NCBI RefSeq assembly: GCF_019320115.1
Contig: NC_089593.1
Coordinates: 11,871,908-11,935,907, forward strand
Direction: 5' to 3'
DNA from: Miscanthus floridulus
Taxonomy: Eukaryota; Streptophyta; Magnoliopsida; Poales; Poaceae
DNA length: 64,000 nt
Of the stretch, positions 1 to 9,516 are shown piece after piece. Every line of letters starts with the position of its first letter. Position 1 is the first letter of the stretch. A program made the position numbers and the translations under genes. The notes below the pieces were generated by a model. The model saw nothing but the letters and a program-made list of their open reading frames with translations. It did not search any database and was not told the DNA's origin.

Positions 1-1832
1 GTTGAGAAACTAAGGCCGCCATACTTCCAATCGCTCACAGCCACAAGGAAAGTATCTAGTATTGAAAGATGTACATTACAAGATGAAATTAAGTAGTTAA
101 AGCAGTACTAGACAGACAAGATGTTTCAACTCATGAGGAATATAGACTTACTGAAATATCATTTAAAATTTAAAACACCCCACTGAGTAGCAATATACTA
201 AGTAAGACAGGGATTCTGAGAGACTGATTTTTTGTACCTCACTATATGCTGTGTCATGAAGACCAAAAAAGCAGTAAGGTAGCATAGTTGATATCCAAGG
301 CCTGTTCTGGAGCAAACTCTTCTTCTTGCGAGGTGGATCCCAATAACCCTCTTCTAATGACAATGCTTTAAATATTTTGGTATCCATTTCGGGAACTTTA
401 TGTTTATGTATAGTCTCCTGTAATAGCTTAACAGTGTGTCTTGAATGAAGTTAAGTAAATACTATTTATTGTTTTGTCAGTGTAGCATAGAATACATGGC
501 AAGCATATTTTTTACAAAAATGACACTAGTCCACTTCAGTAGTTGACATCTTGGGCAGAGCACTCATGCTGCATTTTATGTTTATTGTTTGGGGAAAAAA
601 ACTATAGCACACAAAGGCAAAAATGTAACAGATACTAGTGTTAGTGTTTCCTAAAGGAAATTTAAATGATCAGAGCTTTTGTTAGGTTAAAGTGTTACAT
701 ACCGGAAGCCATTCACAGCTTATGAGGACAATTGTAGCAAATGCTGATACACTTAGACAGGGTAAAAGATATGAAAATCTGCAAAATCCAATTAATTGAG
801 TTATGATAATCTGCAATGTGCACCATTAATTCCTAGCAATTTGTAATTCCTTAATAGACAATATGTGTTGTGCTTGAACGACTTACCTGCCAAAGACAGA
901 ATCTTTGGAAAATATGTGAGGATATTTCTCAGTTGGCTGTGAAATAAAGGATACTGCAGTAAGAAAATGAGATATTTTTCTTTTCTTTTATTTTCTTTTT
1001 GAACTGGTACCTGTGAAAGGTAACCTCCAAGAGCTGGACCAACAATAAGACCCAAAGCCCATGCCGTGTTCACCTATGATTGAAGTACACTCAATTGGAC
1101 AAATCTTCAAAATGAAAGAGTTATGTAATAAAATATAATGTGGGTAAACAGTAAAGAGCTTGGTTGATGAGATTACAATTGAGAGTCCAAGTGCCTGATG
1201 TTCGGCTTGACAAACTTCAACGCAATATGCCTGAAATGTTTAATAAATGTAACCTCCAATTTAGCATACTTCTTTTATAATTTTAAACCCATGAGTTGCA
1301 ATCTAGATGACTTTATTGGAACTGGTAATTTAGAAGTACCTTTATTGGGGCAAGCAGGCCATTTAGAGAACCCAGCACAAGTCTTGTAGTAATTGCCATC
1401 CAATACGTTGTAATTAGACCAAATAGTGTGTTCAATATGACCCTACAGAACGCATGCATGTGGGTAGATGAAACTGAGTCTTTCTGCATCAATATAGAAA
1501 TCCAAATCCTAGATGATCTAACACTTGGAATTTCTGTAATACATACACAGACAAGATTGAAAATGCGATGACAGGCTTCCGTCCAATACGGTCTGCGAGA
1601 ATGCCCCAGAAAATTGAAGAAAAGCTTCTGCCCACCATGTATGATGCAGCTACAATTAATTGGAAACAGTGGCATAAGTATTTCACCTTTTATTTTATTT
1701 TCTACAATATTTGTACTCATTTTTGGATCATGTGTCTAAATTGTAAATCGGTGGTGAGACGAAAACCATACCAAGAAAACCGGCATAAAATCCAATGTCT
1801 TCCTCTGTTTTAGCAATGTGGAAGTCCCTTAC
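1..1832 (-). pseudogene. ZIFL-type MFS transporter, 3' part, frameshifted (partial)
   Basis: Eight consecutive exons with good splice sites can be read on the minus strand: 1772-1832 (VRDFHIAKTEEDIGFYAGFLG), 1547-1649 (ASYMVGRSFSSIFWG, then the MFS motif-A-like ADRIGRKP), 1340-1442 (NTLFGLITTYWMAITTR), 1177-1230 (CQAEHQALGLS), 1011-1073 (NTAWALGLIVGPALGGYLSQ), 887-936 (PTEKYPHIFSKDSVFG), 703-778 and 238-417 (RPWISTMLPYCFFGLHDTAYSE), then a ninth that starts at 55 and runs off the left edge. Exon phases agree throughout. The order matches the plant zinc-induced-facilitator-like family of 12-helix membrane transporters, which move metal chelators, auxin or potassium across tonoplast or plasma membrane. 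The N-terminal exon(s) (first helix and CPGC region) are not found upstream, where a retrotransposon begins at 2039. In the edge exon one base is missing after ILSLW, so the frame hits TGA before AVSDWKYGGLSFS. I call it a pseudogene, but a single-base sequence error is possible. Confidence 0.82.
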
Positions 1833-2038
1833 CTATATGAAATTAAAAGTGGGAAAAGAGAGATCACTAATGAGCATAAGCTAGACAACATAATGATCCA
1901 TTTAAGTTTATGATGACATTAGGTTGAATGACTTCAGACCGAGGAAACTGCTTGGGTGTGTAAATATAAATAATATCCTCACAACAAAATGCACATGCAC
2001 ATGTTTGCAAGACCAAAGCCTAGACCGGAACACATTCA
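1833..2038. other. Unassigned sequence between ZIFL exon and retrotransposon
   Basis: AT-rich sequence that reads as intron or upstream DNA of the transporter. No exon, repeat or transposon end was recognised. The missing first ZIFL exon was looked for here on the minus strand and not found. Confidence 0.4.
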
Positions 2039-3565
2039 TGTTAGGTTGATCTCCACCAATTGGCCCGGCCAATTGGGCCCTTGATCCGCGCCCTGATCGG
2101 GGGCGCTTAGCCTTTCTACTGGTTGATGGGCCCCCGTCGCGCAGCGCCATAAAAGGACGGTGGGGGCTGGGGCACAAGACACGAGGTTCACCACAGCTGC
2201 CAGCGCCCCATCATGTCCGAACCCTAGTCCGATCTAGAAGGGCGCGCTGTAAGCGGTGGGAAGCCCCATCGCCTTCGCCGCCGCCACTGGACCGCATCTC
2301 CACGTCGCTGCTACCTCGTCGGGTGGTGCCATGGCCGCGACTGCGCTCGACATGAGGTACAACAGCAAATCATCCCATATAAGTCAAGTTTTCCCCACTG
2401 ATCTACGCCTAGAGGTCTAGAATATCTATCAATGGTACTAGAGCCATGGTTGCTAGTGGGTAGATCCAGTTTGGGGTAGAAAACAGGAAAGAAATCAAGA
2501 AAGAAGTGATCCAAATCGGATCAAAAACCCAACCCTAACCCTAACCCTAACAGAGAGGTCGGCGAGGGGAGGGACCTACCTGGTTTTTCTCGCCGCCATC
2601 ACCATCGCCGTCGCGCGGGAAGAAGCTCCACCGCCGTCGAACCGGCATGTGGGGAGAAGCCGAGCCGCGCTCGTCGCCGTGCGCGCGAGCCCCGGCCGAG
2701 GGCACTGTCACAGGACCGCTCGACAGCGGCGCGCTCACCCACTGGGGAGCGCGCTCTCCAGCGAGGGGACCCACGGCGGCACCGCACTTCGATCTAGGGT
2801 TTAGGGCGAGCCCTCACTGCAACGTCTATGGGGACTAAGAGCACCACCGCGGTGCCGCTCGACGGCGCCGCGCGTAGCTCCAGCCGCACGCGTGCACCGG
2901 CGAATGGCACCACGGCTGCGCCGCCACCTCCTACGTCGACCTCAGGTGCGGCATCTATGGTATGCGGCAAAGAGTAGCTAGGGTTAGGGTTAGGGGAGTG
3001 GAGCCAGGCGGAGTCAAGGGCACCGTCGCCCAGACCGCTCGACGACAGCGTGCTCAGCCTTGGGCGAGCGAGCTCACCAGCGAGGGGACCGACGGCGGCG
3101 CCACTCTGCTGTGCATCTCGTCTCTCTGCTGTGACACTGAAGAAAGAAGAGAGAGAAAGCGAAGAAGGAAATGACACTAGGGTTAGGGCGCAAGCGGCCG
3201 CGGTGTGATTTTGATCGGACGAAACGCACGACGAACTGTCCGATGACATCTGACGGTCGGCAGAGCTTGGACAAAAAGTGGCCCAAGCGGGAAATGGGAA
3301 TTGCTGGCCCAAGCCTAGGTTGTGGCCTAGGCGCGGGGGAGCACGGCGCGAGCGGCTACCGCAGGCCGGTTTTGCCGCTGCTGGGCCGCGAGCGCATGGA
3401 CGCAGATGGGCCACGGACTGTTTCACCGGGCTAGGCCAAATGAACAGTACAGGCAGAGTTTTGTTTTATCATTTTCAGAAGCAATTTTGATGAATTTTGT
3501 GAAGTTTTGAATCTCTGTCATAATTTGAACCAACGGGATAATTTTTTCAGAGAGTAGATGAGTGT
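2039..3565 (+). mobile_element. Truncated copia-like LTR retrotransposon: 5' LTR and leader only
   Basis: A TG...CA-bounded LTR is read at 2039-2431, with a promoter-like CCATAAAAGG at about 2148. It is followed at 2433 by TGGTACTAGAGCCATGG, a slightly mutated form of the initiator-tRNA-Met primer site TGGTATCAGAGCC. The downstream leader (2450-3440) is GC-rich with interstitial telomere-like repeats. The last ~120 bases (TTTTGTTTTATCATTTTCAG and following) look like the stretch that precedes gag in plant copia elements. No gag or pol follows. At ~3566 the sequence changes abruptly to the truncated copy of the tandem gene, so a deletion removed the element body and the 3' end of that gene together. 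ORFs of up to 210 codons in the GC-rich leader are not supported as genes. Confidence 0.65.
2531..2995. repeat. Interstitial telomere-like repeats in the LTR element leader
   Basis: Short runs of the heptamer CCCTAAC/GTTAGGG and of the true plant telomere unit TTTAGGG occur at 2531-2551, about 2797-2806, 2978-2995 and again at 3178-3188. They face both strands and lie within the leader. Copies are few and imperfect and are flanked by ordinary transposon sequence, so this is not a chromosome end. Confidence 0.7.
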
Positions 3566-3566
3566 G

Positions 3567-3862
3567 GAACCTTGGGCCACCACCGGGCTCGCCTGCCGCT
3601 CCCAGAAACCGTAGCCGCCGACCTGCATCACTGTGTCGTGGAACACGGTGTCCCAGAAGTCGTAGGAGGCGCCTAGGACGGCGTCGCCCGAAGCGGCGAA
3701 GGTGCGGCAGCCGGTTGGCGAGGGGAAGCGCGAGATGGGCTGCGGGGAGCAGGTCACCACCACCATCTTGATCTCCTCCTCGTCATCGGCGACCAGCAGG
3801 TCGTACACGAGGTGGCCCTTCTCCTCGTCGTGCACCACCAGAAGCGGCCGGTCGGCGGCCAT
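3567..3862 (-). pseudogene. Truncated copy 1 of the tandem 374-aa gene
   Basis: Codons 1 to about 92 match the intact gene at 9517-10641, from MAADRPLLVVHDEE to GFWERQAS, with scattered substitutions. A deletion of about 30-45 bases after QAS then shifts the frame. Homology stops at about 3567, where the truncated retrotransposon begins. The remaining ~280 codons are absent, so no functional product is expected. The 5' flank with its TATA-like ATAAATC at 3927-3933 is preserved and matches copies 2 and 3. This is the oldest-looking copy, and its upstream flank carries a Harbinger insertion. Confidence 0.85.
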
Positions 3863-4045
3863 CGGAGTCGGACCGCAGCAGCCGCGTGCATAGCAATGTC
3901 TCTCGCCGCGCGCAGCCAGGGTTGTGATTTATAGTGCATGCTGCCTGCCCATCGACCAGATCTCGGAATCCTAGCTTTTGACATGTTCTTCTCGGATACG
4001 GCCCGGTTCCACCCACCACCGCTTTTTTGGCTGCTGCAAATATTA

Positions 4046-5904
4046 GGCCCTGTTTGGTTCCCTGTGACTAGGGACTAGAGACTAGATTGTAGCCTCTTTT
4101 AGTCCCTAAATTGCCAAACAAGGGGACTAAAAGAGGGACTAGTAGTCCCTAGTCCACTAGTCTCTTGAGAGGTGCTAATTGGGACTAGTGGCCCAACTTT
4201 CCAGCCCATTCCCCTCAAACTTGCTCGAACTCTCCCAGAACCCTATCATCTCGCTCACACTCCTCTTCGCCGCCGCCTCGCTCGCCCGCACGACACCGCC
4301 TTCGTTCCTCCCCATGCCGGCGCCACCCCTCCCACTCCTCCACACGGCGCATCCGCCATGGACGGCCAATACAACCACTACCAGGATTTCTTGACTCAGG
4401 CATCGGTTTCTTCCTACACCGCATCCGGCTCCTCTGCTTATCCTGCCTTCCCCGCCGCCGACGAGTTCGGCCTCTATTCCCAGGCCCCGCCTTCTCCCTT
4501 CACCAGCAATAGCTAGTCTGCTCCCCACATGCGCAAGGAGAACCTGGATTTGAATTCCCAGGCCGACGCCTTCCCCCACCTCGACGTCTTCCCCAACCAG
4601 GAGCAGCTGCAAGCGGATGGAGGTCGTGGCGGCCATGGCCTTCCTCTGCTTCGCCCTGGCGGCAAAGGTAGTCTCAGCCACTTTCACCCTCCACGCCCGA
4701 GCTCTCATAGCCGATCTGGAGCTAGATCCGGCGGGCGGCCATCACGATCCGATCCGCAGGGGCTTCCAATGGCCGCAATCGACGGTGGTGACCGCAGGGG
4801 AAGGGTGCCCCTCTGCGTTGGCCATTGACTTGTTTGATTTACTTACTGTTGTTTATTAGGGAACTTGAACACATTTCTTATTGCCTTTGCTAACTACTCC
4901 TATGCCTTTTAATGAGCTATAGACCAGCTATTCTGTTTCATGTCCACTCTCCAGTTTCTTATATATGCCACCTTGCCAGCATTCTAGTATGCTTGATGTT
5001 AGATAACTGTTAATAATTTTTATTTTATCTTATATATACTGGTGGGTGCTTCAGGTAGTTGTGCACGGCAATTTTCATGCTGTAAGTCTGCAACTGCATT
5101 TATGTCTTAATTCCATGTTATGTAGGAAAGTTTTATCTTGTAGACTCGGGTTACCCAAACCGAACAGTTATCTTGCACCGTACAAGGGAACAAAGTATCA
5201 TCTCCAGGAGTTTCGACAAGGACCAATGCCAAGAGGTAAAAAGGAGCTCTTTAATTATTTGCATTCTTCACTTCAAAATGTCATCGAGCGGTCTTTTGGA
5301 GTTTTGAAGATGAAGTGAAGGATATTGTTAGATTTGTCGAGTTATCCAATGGCAAAGCAAAGCTAAATAATTATGGATTGCATGGCCGTTCATAATTTCA
5401 TTCGACAGAGTGCTTTAGCGGATACGGACTTTGATATGTGTGATCAGGATGAAAACTACGTTCCAATGGCCAAAGCATCGTCTTCTTCTCAAGGAAATAG
5501 ACGACGTATACGTAAGGGGACGAAGATCGAAATATGAATCAGTTTCGGGATTGGATAGCTAATGGTTTATTTAGAAGATCGTAGCTCTGATGATTTATAA
5601 TATTGAATATTTATGAACTGCATGAACACTATTTTGAATATATGAATGATTTGGGGAGAGAAAAGCCTGCCGGCAACGCGGCAAGGCAAAGCAAAGCAAA
5701 GCAGCATGCCAAGTCAAAGCAAGCAGCGCGTCCAAAAAAAGCAGTGCGGGAACAGGGGTACAACCCCCAGCTGATTTGTGTATTGAATAGGGGTATCATG
5801 GTCTTTGTGCAGCAGATTAATCCCTTGAACCAAACAGCATGAGGGACTACAGTTTAGTCTCTGTGTAGTCCCTAGTCTCTAGTCCCAAGGAACCAAACAT
5901 GCCC
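4046..5904 (+). mobile_element. PIF/Harbinger DNA transposon
   Basis: A 1,859-base element with terminal inverted repeats. The left end begins GGCCCTGTTTGGTTCC and the right end read inward begins GGGCATGTTTGGTTCC; both are followed by GACTAGGGACTAG-type subterminal sequence. It is flanked by TTA duplications (4043-4045 and 5905-5907), the family's TWA target. The corresponding place in unit 2 (about 10819-10827) reads ATTAGTATTG with one TTA, so the empty site is in the same window. Inside are a broken ORF1-like stretch (4362-4516, MDGQYNHYQDF) and a decayed DDE transposase. It inserted after the tandem duplication. Confidence 0.9.
5120..5583 (+). pseudogene. PIF/Harbinger DDE transposase, C-terminal remnant
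   Basis: After a TAG acceptor-like site the reading is GKFYLVDSGYPN, then a frame change, then SYLAPYKGTKYHLQEF and NVIERSFGVLK. A further frame change gives IIMDCMAVHNFIRQSALADTD and finally MNQFRDWIANGLF near 5580. This is the conserved C-terminal half of Harbinger-type transposases (DDE_Tnp_4 type), including the D of the VDSGYP motif. The N-terminal catalytic part is missing and there are at least two frameshifts, so the element cannot supply its own transposase. Confidence 0.8.
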
Positions 5905-6239
5905 TTAGTATTGTCCGCTGGAAAATCTATGGCTTCCGCGGCCCAGCCCTTTGTTTTCATGTAATCATGCACGTGCGTGCCGCACGTCTCTAAAAGAATT
6001 CTTTTCTTTGAACTAAAAAAAGTGTTATAAAAATATTTACTTTTATCATACTTTTTCTTGGATTTCTATCCAAATTTAGAATAACTACTTATTTTTTGAA
6101 ATGTAAATAATATTCAAAAACAAATATGGTGTAACTTTATTTTCTTGTATCATACTTTTTCTTGGATTTATGTCCTAGTTGCATCCTGTTGGGGATGGCA
6201 CGATGTTTCGGTCCCCTATTTCTTTTATCTATCAACATT

Positions 6240-6430
6240 ATTTCACCTACGATTGCCGAAATGCCCGCTGGAGCTACCGGGTTGGCCGAAAGGCCTTTTG
6301 TCTAGCCGAAAGGTCTTTCGGCCATCGCTTACCGGCATGGTTGTCGGGAGATAACGCCTGCCGGTTGGCTGAAAGGTCTTTCGGACATCGCTTATCGGCA
6401 TCGACGTCCGGCTACCGGCATGGACCACTG
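6240..6430. repeat. Short direct and inverted repeats (GAAAGGTCTTTCGG type)
   Basis: The motif GCCGAAAGGTCTTTCGGCC followed by ATCGCTTACCGGCAT occurs twice about 70 bases apart, with a partial third copy (GCCGAAAGGCC). GAAAGGTCTTTC is itself nearly palindromic. Unit 2 has the matching segment at 11170-11360 with an extra copy of the GACGTCGGGCTACCGGCAT part. The function is unknown; it may be the terminal region of an old element that pre-dates the duplication. Confidence 0.5.
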
Positions 6431-6893
6431 CTGGTTCAAAGACAACCCTGCAGTGATGACCACGCATGACGCATCACTATTGTGTCTAGGACAAATCTGC
6501 AGCTATACATGTCCAACACTGCCGGTTTTTGTTTTCACTCGGTAGTGAATCCCTTTCCTTATATATAACTAAAATTATTTCATCTCCCCTCCCCAACATT
6601 TCATTCTTCCTTCACCCCCGCTGCTACTGTTGCTCCAATGTACTTGCTGGGGCGGTTTAGCCTTCGGTTGGCGAAGGTCTTCGTTCGGAGACGAAGGACC
6701 TCTGATCCGTTCTAGGTGGACATGATTACCGAGGCCAAAGCCCCTAGGGTTTTGAGCCAGAAAATGATCTCTCTTTATTGGAGTTCGAGTCCCCTTTTAT
6801 AGGGTACGGTTATACATTTTCACTTGTACACTTCTACCCTTTGCCAGCCGGGGCACATTCCCGAATATTCTATTTTTACATGACTCAACATAT

Positions 6894-7480
6894 TGTCGGT
6901 GTTTGAAGACCGGCAACACGTTACGGGGTACCCTGAATAGTGATTGGTGGGCTTCGATGTAAGCCAAATTCAATGGTGAACGCAAAGACAACGGTTTATA
7001 CTGTTTCAGGCCGCTGAAAAGCATAATACCCTACGTCCAGTTAGACATTTTGCCTTGCATTGGATTGTTGTGTATGATGATGTTACAAGGGGGTGCCCCT
7101 GCCTCTCTTTATATATTTCAGAGGGTAGGTGCATAGTTCTAGTTTTAGTCCTAGTAAGTTACAACATAAGAGTTCTAATCCTATTACATAGATTGACTTT
7201 CTTATAATCCGACTAGGTCAATCCTCATATCTTGGAGTACACGACACCTTGTCTCGTGTCCTCAAGCAGACCGTGAGCTAGCCCATCTCCTAGGATCTTG
7301 GTCCGTCAAGCCCCCGAAATCTTCATGGTTGATCGTCTTTGAAGTCGTCTTGAATCTCTTGGTCTTGGGTGAGTAGAATCGAGCAACATCCAAGTAACCT
7401 TCGTGAGAGAAGCCATGAAGTGCTCTTAAAATCTTCAAGTGGCATGCGTTTCTTACAAAGCGCACTCACCGAGTGTAGCC
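6894..7480 (-). mobile_element. Ty3/gypsy-type LTR remnant in unit 1
   Basis: The segment begins TGTCGGTGTTTGAAGACC. Read on the minus strand it ends in CACCGACA, contains the common gypsy-LTR wording GTAGGGTATTA and has a TATATAAAG-like promoter at about 7105-7115. The other LTR boundary and a target duplication could not be fixed. No internal gypsy coding sequence adjoins it, so it is a solo or truncated LTR. The same sequence is in unit 2 at 11834-12440, so it predates the duplication. Confidence 0.5.
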
Positions 7481-7859
7481 CCTGAACCCACAATAAGTGC
7501 TAAGTGGGGAGTGGGATTAGTTCTATATGGTACACTCACTAAGAAGGAGCTCAACTTAAATAGGAAGCTAGGAAGAGCTCCTATATAGACAAGTTGAGAG
7601 GGAGAGTTTGAGGACCACACGCACGCGTCGTCGTGCCATGCCGAGCCACCTTGGCCTTGGCCTTGGCTGGACGTGATGTGCTGGGCCACCTTTTGGAGCT
7701 CAGCACAATGGTCAGATGGTCAAAGCAACAGTCAAGAGGGGCACAACGGATAAATAGATAGGCGCGTAAGGGCAAGGAGGTAATTAAAGTCGCGTGGGCC
7801 TATCGCTGCTGCAGGACAGATGTGAAGTTAACAGTATGCCCCTACGAGAACCCATCCAG

Positions 7860-8765
7860 GTTCACCCCCCTGCGGGCTGAGGCTTCTTAAAGGCAGCAAC
7901 CCTCCTCTCCGTCTAGCAGAAGCCTACACTTCACCTTCTTCCTCACTCTCTCCACTGTGTTCCAGTCTTGTGCTGCCTGCGATCTTCGGTCCGAGCTCCT
8001 TGCACGCACAGGGGCCTTGGGTGAGCAGGCCTTCGAAGCTCCGTCCGCATCCGCGTGATCAAGTTTTGGGGAGCGCATCCGCACGACTGCTCTTTGTCTT
8101 CTTCCGATCCGGCGCCTGCGCTACATCAACGACCGCTCGAGGGACTACACTATGTACCTCTGCTGCATCGAGCCTAGAGCGAATACTTTGAGCAGGCCAT
8201 CATGAAAGTCTGATGATGGAAACAGTGTTCCCCTTGCCTCCGGCTCGGGTTCCACCCAAGGTTATGAACTAAACTCGTCTATGGCGCATATGGTGATGTG
8301 TGCTGTGAATATGTGGTTAGGATCTGCTATATGGTTCGGTAGCAGATCCAAGGTTTTCATTTTCAGAAATTAAAATTTATCGGGGTCACAGATAAAGAGG
8401 ATAAACAGATATATCGGAAATACCGGACCAAATTCAAATAAAATTTGATTTGAATTTAAGTAAATTTAAATAAATTTAAACAAAAATTTGTATGAAAAAG
8501 ATAGATATTTTCTTATCGGCACATATGGATAAAAATGATATATCGAAAATATCGGGAGATTTCGGCCAATAAAGAAAACCATGAGCAGATCAGCATATGC
8601 GATTAGCGGATTACTCATGTTAATATGCGTCAAGATGTATGTGATGTCTTGTTTCTGGATTAAAACAGGCCATAAAATGACTAAATATTCAATAAATGCT
8701 AGCTTCACATTTCTGAAAAACCAGCTTGGCTTAGTGTCCACCTGGGCACTAGGTTGGTATCATCT
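7860..8765 (+). mobile_element. Possible copia-type LTR remnant in unit 1
   Basis: From a TTAAAGG-type TATA stretch near 7885 the layout (TTTTGGGGAGCGC, ACGACTGCTC, TTCTTCCGATC, then an ATG and an AT-rich tail) parallels the LTR of the copia element at 28490. A short ORF starting MTKSDDGNSVPLASGSGST is open in unit 2 at 24932-25165 but shifted in unit 1, which lacks two bases after the ATG. The homologous unit-2 segment is 12830-13011 plus 24782-25270. No TG/CA boundaries or duplications were found, so the identity is an inference from layout. Confidence 0.3.
8349..8583. mobile_element. hAT-type MITE
   Basis: A 235-base non-coding insert with imperfect terminal inverted repeats: left CAAGGTTTTCATTTT, right end read inward CATGGTTTTCTTTAT. 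It is flanked by the 8-base duplication AGCAGATC (8341-8348 and 8584-8591). Unit 2 at about 25073-25082 has a single AGCAGATC and no insert, which gives the empty site. An 8-base duplication and CAxGGTTTTC ends are typical of hAT miniature elements. The interior is AT-rich with AATTCAAATAAAATTTGA-type inverted wording. Confidence 0.88.
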
Positions 8766-9009
8766 TTGCCTATCACCTTGCACGTTATGACGGGAAAGAA
8801 GTATGAAAGGCACTAATAAAAGAAGGAGAAAAAGCCGAAGGTGGGATTGTCGGGCGAGCAACAGTAGCCGGCTACCGAATTTGGTTATAATAGCAACAGT
8901 AACCGGAGCACGGTTGCGGGGTGGGTGCCGGAACGCGGTGCCGAGAGGGGCATGGGCGTTCACAGGCTGTGGGAGGTGCACGACCGTGGCTGGCCACGAC
9001 AGCTGAAGT

Positions 9010-9260
9010 GGGTAATTTCTCCCAACTCCACCAAACTTGGATTTAGTGCTCCACCAATTTGGTGAATCTGGGGGCAGATCCACCGTTTTGGTGGAGCAGA
9101 TCCACAGTGGAGCTGCTGGATATAAAAGCGTTTGGCTACAAAAGTTGGATCCAAATATGGTTTTGATGAATTTGGAGCCGGTGGAGCTCTACCAGACAAG
9201 ACAGTCCCTAAGTGGGTTTCAGCTTGGCGGGAATGGGCTGAATTACCCAAGCTGGTGACA
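9010..9260. repeat. MITE-like segment rich in CTCCACC / GGTGGAGC
   Basis: The ends resemble each other in inverted orientation (GGGTAATT at 9010 and AATTACCC at 9240). The interior repeats CTCCACCAA and TTGGTGGAGC on both strands. An identical segment lies at 25497-25743 in unit 2, so it was present before the duplication. No target duplication could be assigned with confidence. Confidence 0.4.
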
Positions 9261-9516
9261 CTAAACAGCAAGGGCATATGAAGAGATATGTTAATTTTGT
9301 GAGTCACAAGAGGAGTTATCCTATTCCTACTGCAAGCTCGCTTCCCCTAGGGAAGAACAACTGGCTCCCTCCTCCTGATAACCCTCTGATATAGAGGACC
9401 AGCGTCATATCAAATTGTAAAAGACAGGTTTTCTTTAATTTGTATTTGTTTTTGTTTCAACGGACAGATCATGTATACATATATAAGTAGATGCATGAGA
9501 AAGTATACAACGATCA

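Larger units (their letters stand above)
3567..9516. repeat. Tandem unit 1 (truncated gene plus upstream flank)
   Basis: Apart from two insertions (4046-5904 and 8349-8583), this interval aligns in order with unit 2 (9517-13011 plus 24782-26002). For example 5908-6600 matches 10823-11520, 6890-8050 matches 11830-13010, and 8592-9516 matches 25077-26002. Without insertions the period is about 4.7-4.9 kb. Each unit contains the minus-strand gene, its 5' flank, remnants of LTRs and the 3' flank of the next gene copy. Confidence 0.9.

Noticed and set aside
2433..2449. Possible tRNA-Met-related sequence (also at 23219-23232 and in the TRIM internals)
   Set aside because: Only the short primer-binding complement to the tRNA 3' end, not a tRNA gene. 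No tRNA or rRNA gene was found in the window.
2531..2995. Chromosome end or telomere
   Set aside because: Only a few degenerate heptamers embedded in a retrotransposon, with ordinary sequence on both sides.
2794..3426. 210-codon minus-strand ORF
   Set aside because: Lies in the GC-rich retrotransposon leader, low complexity, no recognisable domain, and several overlapping frames are open there.
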